Positions 16,800 through 24,912 of a DNA stretch of 64,000 bases are shown here, in pieces. The stretch lies in NCBI RefSeq assembly GCF_002091755.1, contig NZ_BDAI01000010.1, positions 124,001-188,000 of the forward strand, given 5' to 3'. The position numbers were made by a program, and so were the translations under genes. The notes under the pieces are model-generated. The model was not told where the DNA came from. It ran no database searches and saw only the letters and a program-made list of their open reading frames with translations. The number at the start of each line of letters is the position of its first letter. The first letter of the stretch is position 1. Origin of the DNA: Pseudomonas nitroreducens NBRC 12694. Its GTDB lineage: Bacteria; Pseudomonadota; Gammaproteobacteria; Pseudomonadales; Pseudomonadaceae.

Positions 16800-17987
16800 T
16801 CAGCGCACCACCGCCAGCTCGAAGCCCCCCTGGTCGCCGTGATCGCGCACCTTCATCCCCGCCTCGTTCACCGCCAGGTTCTCCAGCGGGCGCTTGTACG
16901 GTTTGTTATCCAGAGTCTGCAGGCTGCGGTCCTCATCGGTGGTCAGCAACAGCACGTAGCGCTCGCCCTGGTTCGCACGCACCGGGATGGTCCCCTCGAT
17001 AAACGCATAGCGGTACCAGGTTTCCGGATTGAGCTTGTACACCGCGTCGCTCACCAGCCGGGTCGGGCGTTTCTGCTCGTCGAGGAACAGCAGCGACGGG
17101 TAGACCACCTGGTGATTGGCGAAGCTGCGCACGCGCAGGCCGTAGACGCGCTGGGAGCTGGGCAACTTCATCGCCACGTAGTAGCTCTTGCCCATGGGGA
17201 AGTCGAAGCTCGGCGAGAACTTGTTCAGCTCCTCATAACGCGGTTCCTCGGCCGACAGTTCGGTGAAGTCGCCCTCGCCCATCTGGTCGCAGCAGCGCCG
17301 CTGCAGGTCGACGTAGAGATCGTCCAGGGTCTTGCCGCTGCCCTTGAGCAGTGCCTTCATGGCGTCGGTCTGCTCGCCTGCACCATCGAGCCCCGGCAAG
17401 TTGCTCGGGCGTGTTTTCAGGTCGATCTGACGGCCTTCGGTGAAGGCGATCTGGCTGCCGCCCTGTTCGCCACGACGGAAGGTTTCGCCGCGCTGCTGCG
17501 CAGTGATCGGCGAGTTGCGTACCTGGCCCTTGTCGTCGACCCAGGTGAAGTAAGGGCTGCCGTTCTCGCTGCGGACGAAGCCGCGGTCCTCATAGGACTC
17601 GGCATCGATGTACTCGGAAGAATGATCACCGTTGGGCAGCACATAGTCGGCACGCCCAGGCGCGACCTGGCCGGCGGCGTAGAAGCTGTTCTGCAGGTTG
17701 CCCTGGGCATCGACCCAGGTGAAATAGCGCCTTTTGCTCTCCCCCGCTGGCCGGCTTCCCGGCCACTGGGTAGCGCTGACGTCGATCAACCGCGCTCGGT
17801 CGCTCCGGTCGATGCGTTTGTCCGCCTGGCGTTGCTGTTTGGCATAGCTGTCGTCGACGAAGGTGTTGTGCACCTGGCCGCTGTCGTCGACCCACGACAG
17901 GTAGCGGCCGCTGGCGGCCTGCGCCGACGCACTCAGGCCGGCGGCGGCGATGCAGGAGATCAGGAGGGTCAGCCTGCCCATGTTCAT
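16800..17987 (-). CDS. FilE-type periplasmic protein with three WVD repeats
   Basis: A 395-residue exported protein with a signal peptide ending SASAQA. Three copies of a Y-x-x-W-V-D-x-x-G-x-x-x-N motif occur near residues 29, 88 and 145 (YLSWVDDSGQVHN, YFTWVDAQGNLQN, YFTWVDDKGQVRN). The C-terminal 150 residues form a beta-rich domain (SYYVAMKLPSSQRVYGLRVR, TWYRYAFIEGTIPVR) resembling MalM-like periplasmic proteins. It is the last gene of the cluster, 4 bases after the FadL-like gene. The fil naming follows similarity in gene order to Acinetobacter. A role in binding an exported product at the outer membrane is inferred. Confidence 0.7.
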   Translation of the reverse strand: MNMGRLTLLISCIAAAGLSASAQAASGRYLSWVDDSGQVHNTFVDDSYAKQQRQADKRIDRSDRARLIDVSATQWPGSRPAGESKRRYFTWVDAQGNLQNSFYAAGQVAPGRADYVLPNGDHSSEYIDAESYEDRGFVRSENGSPYFTWVDDKGQVRNSPITAQQRGETFRRGEQGGSQIAFTEGRQIDLKTRPSNLPGLDGAGEQTDAMKALLKGSGKTLDDLYVDLQRRCCDQMGEGDFTELSAEEPRYEELNKFSPSFDFPMGKSYYVAMKLPSSQRVYGLRVRSFANHQVVYPSLLFLDEQKRPTRLVSDAVYKLNPETWYRYAFIEGTIPVRANQGERYVLLLTTDEDRSLQTLDNKPYKRPLENLAVNEAGMKVRDHGDQGGFELAVVR

Positions 17988-17991
17988 GCCC

Positions 17992-19590
17992 TCAGAAGGT
18001 GGTGCGGTAAGTCATGGCGAAGACGTAGGCCTTCACCGTGGTGCTGACATCGAGTCCGGCATAAGGGTTGTAGACCAGGTTGTCGATGCCGGTGCAGTTC
18101 AGGTTGCAGCTGGTGCCCGCCTTGATGCTCTGCTTGGAGACGAAGTAGTTGAAGCCCAGGTCGATCACCGTGTCCTTGTCCCACTGATAGCCCAGACCCA
18201 GGCCGTAGAGGTTGGCATCGCCAATGGGCACCAGGGCATCCGCCTTGTCCTTGGGAATCGCCGAGGGCCGGTACTCGTAACCGGCGCGCAGTTGCAGGCG
18301 GTCGTTGACGTCGTACTGCATGCCCATGGCGTAGCTCCAGGTGTCCTGGTAGCCGCGGTCGAGGATGATGCTGTGGTCGGTGGCGCCGTTGGGCGCGAAG
18401 TTCTTGGCGATACGCAGCAGGTCGAGCTCCTTGTCGAACTCGATTTCCAGCTTGTTCCAGTCGCTGTAGTCAGTCCACTTCAGGTCGAAGTTGAATTGCC
18501 ACTTGTCGAACGGACGCACCTTGATGCCGGTGGAGAAGCTGTCCGGGTTGACCATGTTCAGCGTCGCCACACCGTGCTCTTCCTCGGCATTGCCATAGGG
18601 GAACAGCGGGCTGAGGAAGGCGCCGAACACGGAGCTCTGCATGCCGGACCAGAAGCCCTGCCAGTCCTTGGTGTAGTCGACGCGGTACTTGCCCTTGAGG
18701 TGCATGCGCGACTCGCTCTGGTAAGTCGCGCCCCAGGCGAACCAGTCGTAGGGCTCCCAGAGCACGCCGAGGTTGAAGCTCGGCGACAGGGTCTGCTGCA
18801 TGTCCAGCTTGAGGTTGGCCAGCGAATCGTAGGGGCCGATGCGACCACCGCAGACGTTGAACACCAATTCGACGATTTCCTGTGCGCCCGGCACGCAGGT
18901 GGTGTCGTGCAGGGTCTGCAGCAGGCCGGTGAGCAGGCCGGGGTTGCGGAAGTCGGTATCCAGGGCCATGGCCTGGTGCGAGAAGCCGATCGACAGGCCC
19001 GCCGACAGCGTGTCGTTGACCTCATAGCCCACCGAGGGCGAGAAGTAGGTGATGCGTTGCAGCGAGACGCGACGGCCTTCGTAGCGCGCCGGGTCGCTGT
19101 CGGAGTCGCGCGAATAGCCCAGCGCCTGGGGCGCGTAGACGTTGGTGGCGAAGGTGAACTTGGAGCCGGGCGGGTTGATCGACAGCCCCGCCAGTGGCGC
19201 CACCAGCAGCGGCATGTCGGTCATGCCGCCGAGGCCCGGCAGGTACATGGTCGGGGTCAGGGTACGGCTGTTCTGGCCGGCCACCGGGTCGTCGTCCAGG
19301 CCGAATGCGGCGGAGCCATAGTCCGGCGGTGCCTTGAAACCAGCGCGGATGTCCATGACCCCGGTGATCAGCTTGATCTGGGTCTGGCGACCCTTGAGCT
19401 TGGTCAGGGCGGCGGGGTTGTAGTGCACCGCGTCGATGCCGGTGGAGTCGGCCGTGACCGCGTTGGCCATGGCCATGGCCTTGGGGTTGCCGATGGTCAG
19501 GTCGTTGGCCAACTGGGCGTTGGCGAGCGTCGCCCAGCCAAACCCCACCCCTGCCATCGCCACCGCGAGGGGCGAAATGCGCATAGTCAT
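17992..19590 (-). CDS. FadL/OmpP1-family outer membrane protein (FilD-type)
   Basis: A 532-residue beta-barrel with a signal peptide ending ANAQ. The family N-terminal hatch region is visible as AMAMANAVTADSTGIDAVHYNPAAL, and the C terminus ends in an aromatic residue (TYRTTF), as expected for Bam-assembled barrels. FadL relatives pass hydrophobic molecules. In this cluster the substrate may instead relate to the secreted FilA-type protein. At 532 residues it is longer than typical FadL (about 420-450), with extra loops carrying four cysteines (CVPGAQ, VCGG, SCNLNC). A second ATG two codons in is an alternative start. Confidence 0.85.
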   Translation of the reverse strand: MTMRISPLAVAMAGVGFGWATLANAQLANDLTIGNPKAMAMANAVTADSTGIDAVHYNPAALTKLKGRQTQIKLITGVMDIRAGFKAPPDYGSAAFGLDDDPVAGQNSRTLTPTMYLPGLGGMTDMPLLVAPLAGLSINPPGSKFTFATNVYAPQALGYSRDSDSDPARYEGRRVSLQRITYFSPSVGYEVNDTLSAGLSIGFSHQAMALDTDFRNPGLLTGLLQTLHDTTCVPGAQEIVELVFNVCGGRIGPYDSLANLKLDMQQTLSPSFNLGVLWEPYDWFAWGATYQSESRMHLKGKYRVDYTKDWQGFWSGMQSSVFGAFLSPLFPYGNAEEEHGVATLNMVNPDSFSTGIKVRPFDKWQFNFDLKWTDYSDWNKLEIEFDKELDLLRIAKNFAPNGATDHSIILDRGYQDTWSYAMGMQYDVNDRLQLRAGYEYRPSAIPKDKADALVPIGDANLYGLGLGYQWDKDTVIDLGFNYFVSKQSIKAGTSCNLNCTGIDNLVYNPYAGLDVSTTVKAYVFAMTYRTTF

Positions 19591-19608
19591 GTGGTAGTCG
19601 CTCGTCGG

Positions 19609-20613
19609 TTACTGGGCTTTGAGGCCTTGGATATCCAGGGGTAGGGAAACCCCCAGCAGTACATCCGGCGAGTCTTCGGTCAGACCGAAACCGGCGTTCA
19701 CGTTGACGATGTAGTCCGGCGATGTTCGCAGGCCGAGCGAGAAGTTCATGATCGCGCTGGTCTGCTCGGGTGCCTCGACCGTACGGTCGTTGAAGTAGTA
19801 CTTGTTCTTGAACGAGTAGGCCATCTGGTAGGAGGTGGCCAGGGAAACGTCGTAGGACAGTGCGTAGGCCATGCCCATGGCGAAGTTCAGGGTATCGCCC
19901 GGCACCACCTTCTCCAGTTCTTCGCCGTACTGGTTCTGGTGGATGTCGTCGACCTTCATGTTGTAGGTGTAACCGAGGGAGCCGTAGAGCACGACCGGGT
20001 CGATCACGTAGGACATGTTGGCACCGGCGCCCAGGCTGTAGAAACCGTTGCCGGTGGAAACGTCGTCCTGCACGTTACCCTTGTACGGGCTGTCGCCGGT
20101 GGGCAGGCCGAGGGTTGCGTAGAGCGTGGTGACCGGCCGGCCGCGACGCGCCGCCCAGGGCTGCCAGCGCAGGGTCGCGGAAACGTCGCCCAGACTGTAG
20201 GCATGGATGTCACGCTCGGTGTCGTACTTGGCAACGAAGGGCAGACGCATGCTGAAGGTCAGGTTGTCCCAGATGCCGTAGTCGAAGGTGAAGGAATTGG
20301 TGAAGGTGTGCTGCGCCTCGCTCTGGGCCAGTACGCTGTAGACGTTCTCGCCACTGCGCACGGCCTGCAGGCGCGTGTCGCGCATCAGGGTGTAGTCGAA
20401 GCCGTAGGTCAGCTGGCGCTCACCCTTCTTGAGCAGGGTGTAGCTTTTCTCGGCGGCCTGGAACACCTGCTCCAGCGCCTTGGCGCTGTCGGCATCGGTG
20501 TCCTTCTTGGCCAGCGCGTCACGCGCGTCTTCGGTTGTCGCTTCTTCGGCGATGGTGCTGGTGCTTACCAGCAAGGCCAGAGCGGCAACGCACGCAAACC
20601 CCTTGAAATCCAT
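19609..20613 (-). CDS. outer membrane beta-barrel with N-terminal helical segment (FilC-type)
   Basis: A 334-residue exported protein. The signal peptide ends near STIAEE and is followed by about 40 charged helical residues (DARDALAKKDTDADSAKALEQVF... compatible with a coiled coil). About twelve amphipathic strands then follow (LTYGFDYTLM, FDYGIWDNLTFSMRLPF, FSLGLRTSPDYIVNVNAGFG). The layout of helical plug followed by barrel is that of FapF, the amyloid export pore of Pseudomonas, and of Phenol_MetA_deg-type transporters. It lies 48 bases after the C39 peptidase gene and 18 before the FadL-like gene. Confidence 0.8.
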   Translation of the reverse strand: MDFKGFACVAALALLVSTSTIAEEATTEDARDALAKKDTDADSAKALEQVFQAAEKSYTLLKKGERQLTYGFDYTLMRDTRLQAVRSGENVYSVLAQSEAQHTFTNSFTFDYGIWDNLTFSMRLPFVAKYDTERDIHAYSLGDVSATLRWQPWAARRGRPVTTLYATLGLPTGDSPYKGNVQDDVSTGNGFYSLGAGANMSYVIDPVVLYGSLGYTYNMKVDDIHQNQYGEELEKVVPGDTLNFAMGMAYALSYDVSLATSYQMAYSFKNKYYFNDRTVEAPEQTSAIMNFSLGLRTSPDYIVNVNAGFGLTEDSPDVLLGVSLPLDIQGLKAQ

Positions 20614-20661
20614 GTTGCTATCCCCTGGTCTTGTTCTTATTCGTCTGGGCCGATCGGGCGA

Positions 20662-21423
20662 TCACTTGCGCCGGATGTACTGAACATCCCCCTTCGTGGC
20701 GGCTTCGCCAATCTGGTTCTGGGTGAGCTTGCTCATCTCCGGGAATTCGCGGAATGCCAGCAGGCTGACGGTCCGGTCATCCACCAGACGCAGGTCGGCC
20801 TCGCGCAGCTCCAGGGCGTTCTTGGGCTCCTGGCCGCTGGGGTAGATGACGAAGAGCACGTTCTGGTCCCAGATTTCTTCGAAACGGGCGCGGGTGAAAC
20901 TGATGTTGCCCAAGGCAGGATCGGCAACGAAGACGTGGTCGTTGTAGACATCGCGGACCACGACGAAATGCTTGAAGCCGGCATAGTGGATCGGCACCAG
21001 CGCCGGGTGTTCGAGCGAGTCCAGGTCGGAGAACTCGGCACGGAAGCCGCCACTCTTGTAGCCGAGTGCAGCGGCATAACGCTTCATGTCCAGAAGCGAG
21101 AAACCACGGCGCTGGACGATCTTGTCGGCCTCGCCGTACTTGATCAGGCCTTCCATGACCTGACGCTCTTCCAGATTGCGGCCCAGGTAGTAATCCAGCA
21201 GCGTGGTCAGTGCCGCCGAGCCACAGCTGTAGTCATAGGCCTGGCGGATAACGTTGCGGAACTGCACCTGGCTCATCGGTTCAAGTTGCACCGACTCGCG
21301 AAACGGTCCGTTGGGCGTGAGCGGCTGCGAGATATTCACTGTGCCCTGCTGCTGCGGCTTGGTATCCACCGCCTGGGTAAAACCGAACAGACCCAGCAGG
21401 CTTCCCAGCAGAATCTCGAACAT
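20662..21423 (-). CDS. C39-family cysteine peptidase (FilB/FapD-like), exported
   Basis: A 253-residue protein with an N-terminal hydrophobic export signal and a C39 peptidase domain. The active-site residues are Gln61 and Cys67 in QAYDYSCGSAA, His152 in FKHFVVVRD, and Asp168 in VADPALG. Catalysis therefore looks intact. There is no ABC transporter fused to it, unlike bacteriocin exporters. The closest functional parallel is FapD of the Fap amyloid operon, which processes secretion components in the periplasm. It follows the FilA-type gene after an intervening terminator. Confidence 0.85.
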   Translation of the reverse strand: MFEILLGSLLGLFGFTQAVDTKPQQQGTVNISQPLTPNGPFRESVQLEPMSQVQFRNVIRQAYDYSCGSAALTTLLDYYLGRNLEERQVMEGLIKYGEADKIVQRRGFSLLDMKRYAAALGYKSGGFRAEFSDLDSLEHPALVPIHYAGFKHFVVVRDVYNDHVFVADPALGNISFTRARFEEIWDQNVLFVIYPSGQEPKNALELREADLRLVDDRTVSLLAFREFPEMSKLTQNQIGEAATKGDVQYIRRK

Positions 21424-21453
21424 CCAGCCCCCTTCGCTTCAATCCTGGAAAAA

Positions 21454-21477
21454 CCTTGCCGGCAGGCGCCGGCAAGG
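21454..21477 (-). terminator. attenuating terminator inside the fil-like cluster
   Basis: CCTTGCCGGC/GCCGGCAAGG stem followed on the minus strand by five T. It lies between the FilA-type gene and the C39 peptidase gene and would make the first gene more abundant than the rest. Confidence 0.75.
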
Positions 21478-21501
21478 GTTACCGCGCGTACAACCTCGGG
21501 A

Positions 21502-21957
21502 TCAGTGACCCCAGACCTTCACGGTCGAACCAGCCAGGTTCAGGTTGGAAACGGTCAGCGAGCCAATGCTGGCTCCAGTGGTGCCAACCTTGACGGCGTC
21601 GATGGTAACGTCGCCGGTCACGGTGGGCAGACCGATGGCGAGCTGCTGGGTTGCAACAGCGGTGCCGCCACCGGACGGGGTGATGTTGGTGGTCACCACG
21701 TCGACAGTCATCGGGGCGTTGTCGGCAATGGTCACGCTCGGCAGATGGATACCCTGCAGGACCAGGGAACCGCCGCCGGCATCGGCGTCCTTGTAGGTGA
21801 TGGCGCCGATGGAGGCGTTGAAGGTACCGGAAATGCTGATGCCATCCTGGCCGGTGATACCGGACAGTGCAGCGTCATCCATGGATTTCATGTCGGCATG
21901 TGCCAGGAACGGAGCGGCCAGAACTGCGCTTGCAAGAACCAGTTGCTTGATTTTCAT
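21502..21957 (-). CDS. FilA-type secreted protein (DUF6160-like)
   Basis: A 151-residue protein with a signal peptide (1-21, cleavage HA-D). The mature end carries the motif MKSMDDAALSGITGQDGI, typical of a family of exported gammaproteobacterial proteins. The rest is rich in Ser, Thr, Gly and Val with alternating beta-prone segments and no cysteine, suggesting a repetitive beta structure. The ATG is preceded by GGAG at a good distance; longer in-frame starts upstream are rejected. It is the first gene of the cluster, 230 bases after the regulator genes. It is the likely exported substrate of the system. Confidence 0.75.
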   Translation of the reverse strand: MKIKQLVLASAVLAAPFLAHADMKSMDDAALSGITGQDGISISGTFNASIGAITYKDADAGGGSLVLQGIHLPSVTIADNAPMTVDVVTTNITPSGGGTAVATQQLAIGLPTVTGDVTIDAVKVGTTGASIGSLTVSNLNLAGSTVKVWGH

Positions 21958-22187
21958 TGTTATAAATCTCCAGTGTTCAGGTGGGGTTGCCCCAGGCACT
22001 GCAAGGGGCGTCCTACCCCGCTGCAGGTTGACCGGCTGCTGCCGATCTTCCAGACCCACGACTTCTTCCTTAGGCGCCGCAGGTATGGATTCGTGAAGCA
22101 CGAAGCTTCGCGTCCTGATCTCCAAGCTACTGACCCGCCGTGAACCTGCCAGCCCATCCAAGGGATGGCGCAAACGAACCGTCTGAC

Positions 22188-24911
22188 TCAAGCTTCGCTC
22201 AGCAATCCCAGACTCTTTCCCTTGAGAACCGCCTGAGTCCGACTGCGCACGCCGAGCTTGGCGAACAGGTTGTGCAGATGCCACTTGATGGTGGCCTCCG
22301 ACAAATGCACCGCCTGGGCGATGTCGCGGTTCGACAAGCCCGCCGCCACGAGCCGCAGAATCTCCCGCTCTCGATGGCTAACATCCTGATTTTCTTCGAA
22401 ACTTTCCGGATCGACAGACAGCCTTCGGCACTGCTCGCGAAGCATTTCCGCAACCCCCTGCCAGGCCGAGGCACGTTTGGGTTCAGCTACCTTCCAGGCA
22501 TCCCAGAGCGGTAGCAGCCACAGCGCGTCGTCCTGGAACAGCCGCCGGTAGCCCAGGTTCCAGGCTTCTTCCAGGGTGGGAGCGAACAAAGCGAAGGCTT
22601 TTTCGCTGTTACCTTTCTGCCAATACGCCACAGAAAGTAACAGCGAAAGACGCAGCCGCCGGTCGCGCTGATAAAGTGAGGTAAAGCCCGCCAGGCACGA
22701 TTCCAGACGCTGCTGGGCACGCTCGGCATGGCGCTCTGACAGAGCCAGGCGCGCCTCGGCCATCACCAGTGCGGAGTGAGCGTCGGCATAGCGCTCGGCG
22801 TTGAGCCCGGAGAGATGCCCCGCCAGTTGCAGGCACACACGCTCGGCCTCGTTCGGCCGGCGCATCCACAGCAGCAATTGCACCTTGCAGCTCATGGCCA
22901 ACGCATGCACACGCTCATAGCCCGGCGACTGCAGGCCAACCAACCATTCGTCGAGCTGGGCCAACCCTTGTTCGGCTTCACCGGCAAAGAAACGCGCCCT
23001 GGCCATCACCAGTTGACCACGACTGATCAGCTCCACCGGCGTGGCGACATCGCGCCAGGTGGTGGCCAAGGGCAATTCGGCGAGAATCGCCGCGTGGCGA
23101 TCCTGCTCATACAGCAAATCGGCATAGGCCAGGGACAGCGGTCCGCCGACCCGACTGCGCCGACCGAAAACCCGTTCCACTCGGCTGCGCGCGCTTTCGG
23201 CAATGGTCCGGCCGCGCTCCAGTTCGCCGCGTTCCTTGCAGATCAGCGCTTCGATCATGCTGACCACGACCTGCAGGTATTCGCTATCGGCCATGCGCAG
23301 GCAATCACGGGCAACACCGATGGCGTTGGCCGCCTCGGCATAGTCACCCAGCAGCGCATACGCAGCCGCCTGGATGCACGACAGGCTGGCGCGAAACACC
23401 GGCTGGCTGCCCGGCACCAGCGCCAGCCACTGGCGCGCCACCTTCAGGCAAGCCTCCAGTTTGTCCTGGTAGAGCAGCACGAGCGCCTTCAGCACCTGGG
23501 CCACGGCGAGCAACTCGGCCATGCCGAAGTGGCGCACCTTGCCCTGGCCCTGCAGCAGCCGGACGCTGAGCTCTTCGATCAGCGCCTCGGCCTCGGCGAA
23601 CTTCTGCTCGAAGGCCAGCTGCCAAGCGTAGAAGATCTGAAACACCGGATGTTCGCGGATCACCTCGGCAGGAATGCTGCTGAGCATGCCGAGAATGCCG
23701 TAGACGCGGTTGCCGGCGATCAGCTTGGCGCCCTGGCGCTCCAGCAGGTCGGCGGCAAACGCATAGTCACGGGCGCGCAGGGCGTACTTGATCGCGCGGT
23801 CAGCCATGTCGCGACTCTCGCACCAGCGAGCCGCGGCGTGCAGCAGCGGTGTCGGGTCGGAGTTGCGCGCCAGGCGGCCCTGGAGGAACTCGGCGAACAG
23901 GTGGTGATAACGAAACCACTCGCGCTGGTCGTCCAGCGGGATGATGAACAGTTGCTCATTCTGCAACCGCATCAGCATGTCCAGGCCATCCCGGCGCCCG
24001 GTCAGCGCATTGCACAGCTCGGCGCAGAACTCGTCGAGCACCGAGGTCTGGTCGAGGAACTGCTGCAGCGGTTCGGGCAGGCTGCGCAGCACGTCCTCGG
24101 CGAGGTAATCGGCGAGGTCGCGCTCGGTACCGGAGAGCCCCTTGAGCAGCGCCGCGCGATCCGGATTGCGCGCCAGCGCCAGCGCCGCGAGATGCAGCGC
24201 AGTGATCCAGCCTTCCGTGCGCTTGTGCAGCAGTTTGAGCTCGCTGTCGCTCAGCGCCAGGCCCTTGAGTTCGGTAAGGAAGGTGTCGGTTTCCTCGCGG
24301 GTCAGGCGCAGGTCGTCACCGCTCAGGCAGAAGGCCCACGGCGCCAGGCCCGGCTCGTCCACTAGGAAGCGCGGGCGATAACGGGTGCTGGTGACCAGGC
24401 GAATGTTGTCCGGCAGGTGCTCGATCAGGTAGCGCGCGCCGTGGGCCAGGGCCGGGTGGCGAATCTGGTGGAAGTCGTCGAGGAACAGGTACAGCGGCCC
24501 GTCGAGGCGGCTGAGATCCGAGAGGAAGGCGTCGATGATGCCTTCCAGCGGCAGGGTCATGTCCGACTGCAGCAGGTTCGAGGTGTTGGTGCCGAAGTCC
24601 GCCTCGACACTGCGAATGCTCGCCACCAGGTACTGCACCAGTCGCTGCGGCTCGCTGTCACCCTCGTCGCAGGACATCCAGGCGACCCGTGCCCCGCTCT
24701 GCATCAGGCGCTGGCGGAACAGGCTGAGAATGGTGCTCTTGCCGAAGCCGGCCGGTGCACTGAGGATCAGCACGCGCTGCTGGCGATTGGCGTACAGGCG
24801 ATCGATCAGGGCGCGGCGCGGAAGCAGCGAATCGCTGTCGGTGCGCGGCGGGAACAGCTTGGTGCGCAGCAGCGGCATGGGCTGCTGCGGCAGTGTGGTC
24901 AGGGTCGTCAT
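22188..24911 (-). CDS. MalT-type LuxR-family ATP-dependent regulator (second of pair)
   Basis: A 907-residue STAND regulator. The N-terminal NTPase has the P-loop SAPAGFGKST (51-60) and the Walker B strand GPLYLFLDDFHQI. A long helical TPR-like region occupies the middle. The C-terminal LuxR helix-turn-helix is HREREILRLVAAGLSNRDIAQ. Such proteins oligomerise on ATP and an inducer and then activate transcription. It starts one base after the stop of the upstream regulator, so the two are coupled. Position directly before the fil-like cluster suggests they control it. Confidence 0.88.
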   Translation of the reverse strand: MTTLTTLPQQPMPLLRTKLFPPRTDSDSLLPRRALIDRLYANRQQRVLILSAPAGFGKSTILSLFRQRLMQSGARVAWMSCDEGDSEPQRLVQYLVASIRSVEADFGTNTSNLLQSDMTLPLEGIIDAFLSDLSRLDGPLYLFLDDFHQIRHPALAHGARYLIEHLPDNIRLVTSTRYRPRFLVDEPGLAPWAFCLSGDDLRLTREETDTFLTELKGLALSDSELKLLHKRTEGWITALHLAALALARNPDRAALLKGLSGTERDLADYLAEDVLRSLPEPLQQFLDQTSVLDEFCAELCNALTGRRDGLDMLMRLQNEQLFIIPLDDQREWFRYHHLFAEFLQGRLARNSDPTPLLHAAARWCESRDMADRAIKYALRARDYAFAADLLERQGAKLIAGNRVYGILGMLSSIPAEVIREHPVFQIFYAWQLAFEQKFAEAEALIEELSVRLLQGQGKVRHFGMAELLAVAQVLKALVLLYQDKLEACLKVARQWLALVPGSQPVFRASLSCIQAAAYALLGDYAEAANAIGVARDCLRMADSEYLQVVVSMIEALICKERGELERGRTIAESARSRVERVFGRRSRVGGPLSLAYADLLYEQDRHAAILAELPLATTWRDVATPVELISRGQLVMARARFFAGEAEQGLAQLDEWLVGLQSPGYERVHALAMSCKVQLLLWMRRPNEAERVCLQLAGHLSGLNAERYADAHSALVMAEARLALSERHAERAQQRLESCLAGFTSLYQRDRRLRLSLLLSVAYWQKGNSEKAFALFAPTLEEAWNLGYRRLFQDDALWLLPLWDAWKVAEPKRASAWQGVAEMLREQCRRLSVDPESFEENQDVSHREREILRLVAAGLSNRDIAQAVHLSEATIKWHLHNLFAKLGVRSRTQAVLKGKSLGLLSEA

Positions 24912-24912
24912 G

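Noticed and set aside
17950..22143. Long plus-strand frames opposite the fil-like genes
   Set aside because: They are low-information Val/Gly/His-rich translations antisense to genes with signal peptides and active-site motifs.
21958..22187. GGGGTAGGAC near 22010 as a MalT-box-like operator
   Set aside because: It resembles the enteric MalT box loosely, but single GC-rich matches are expected by chance in this genome and no second box is correctly spaced.
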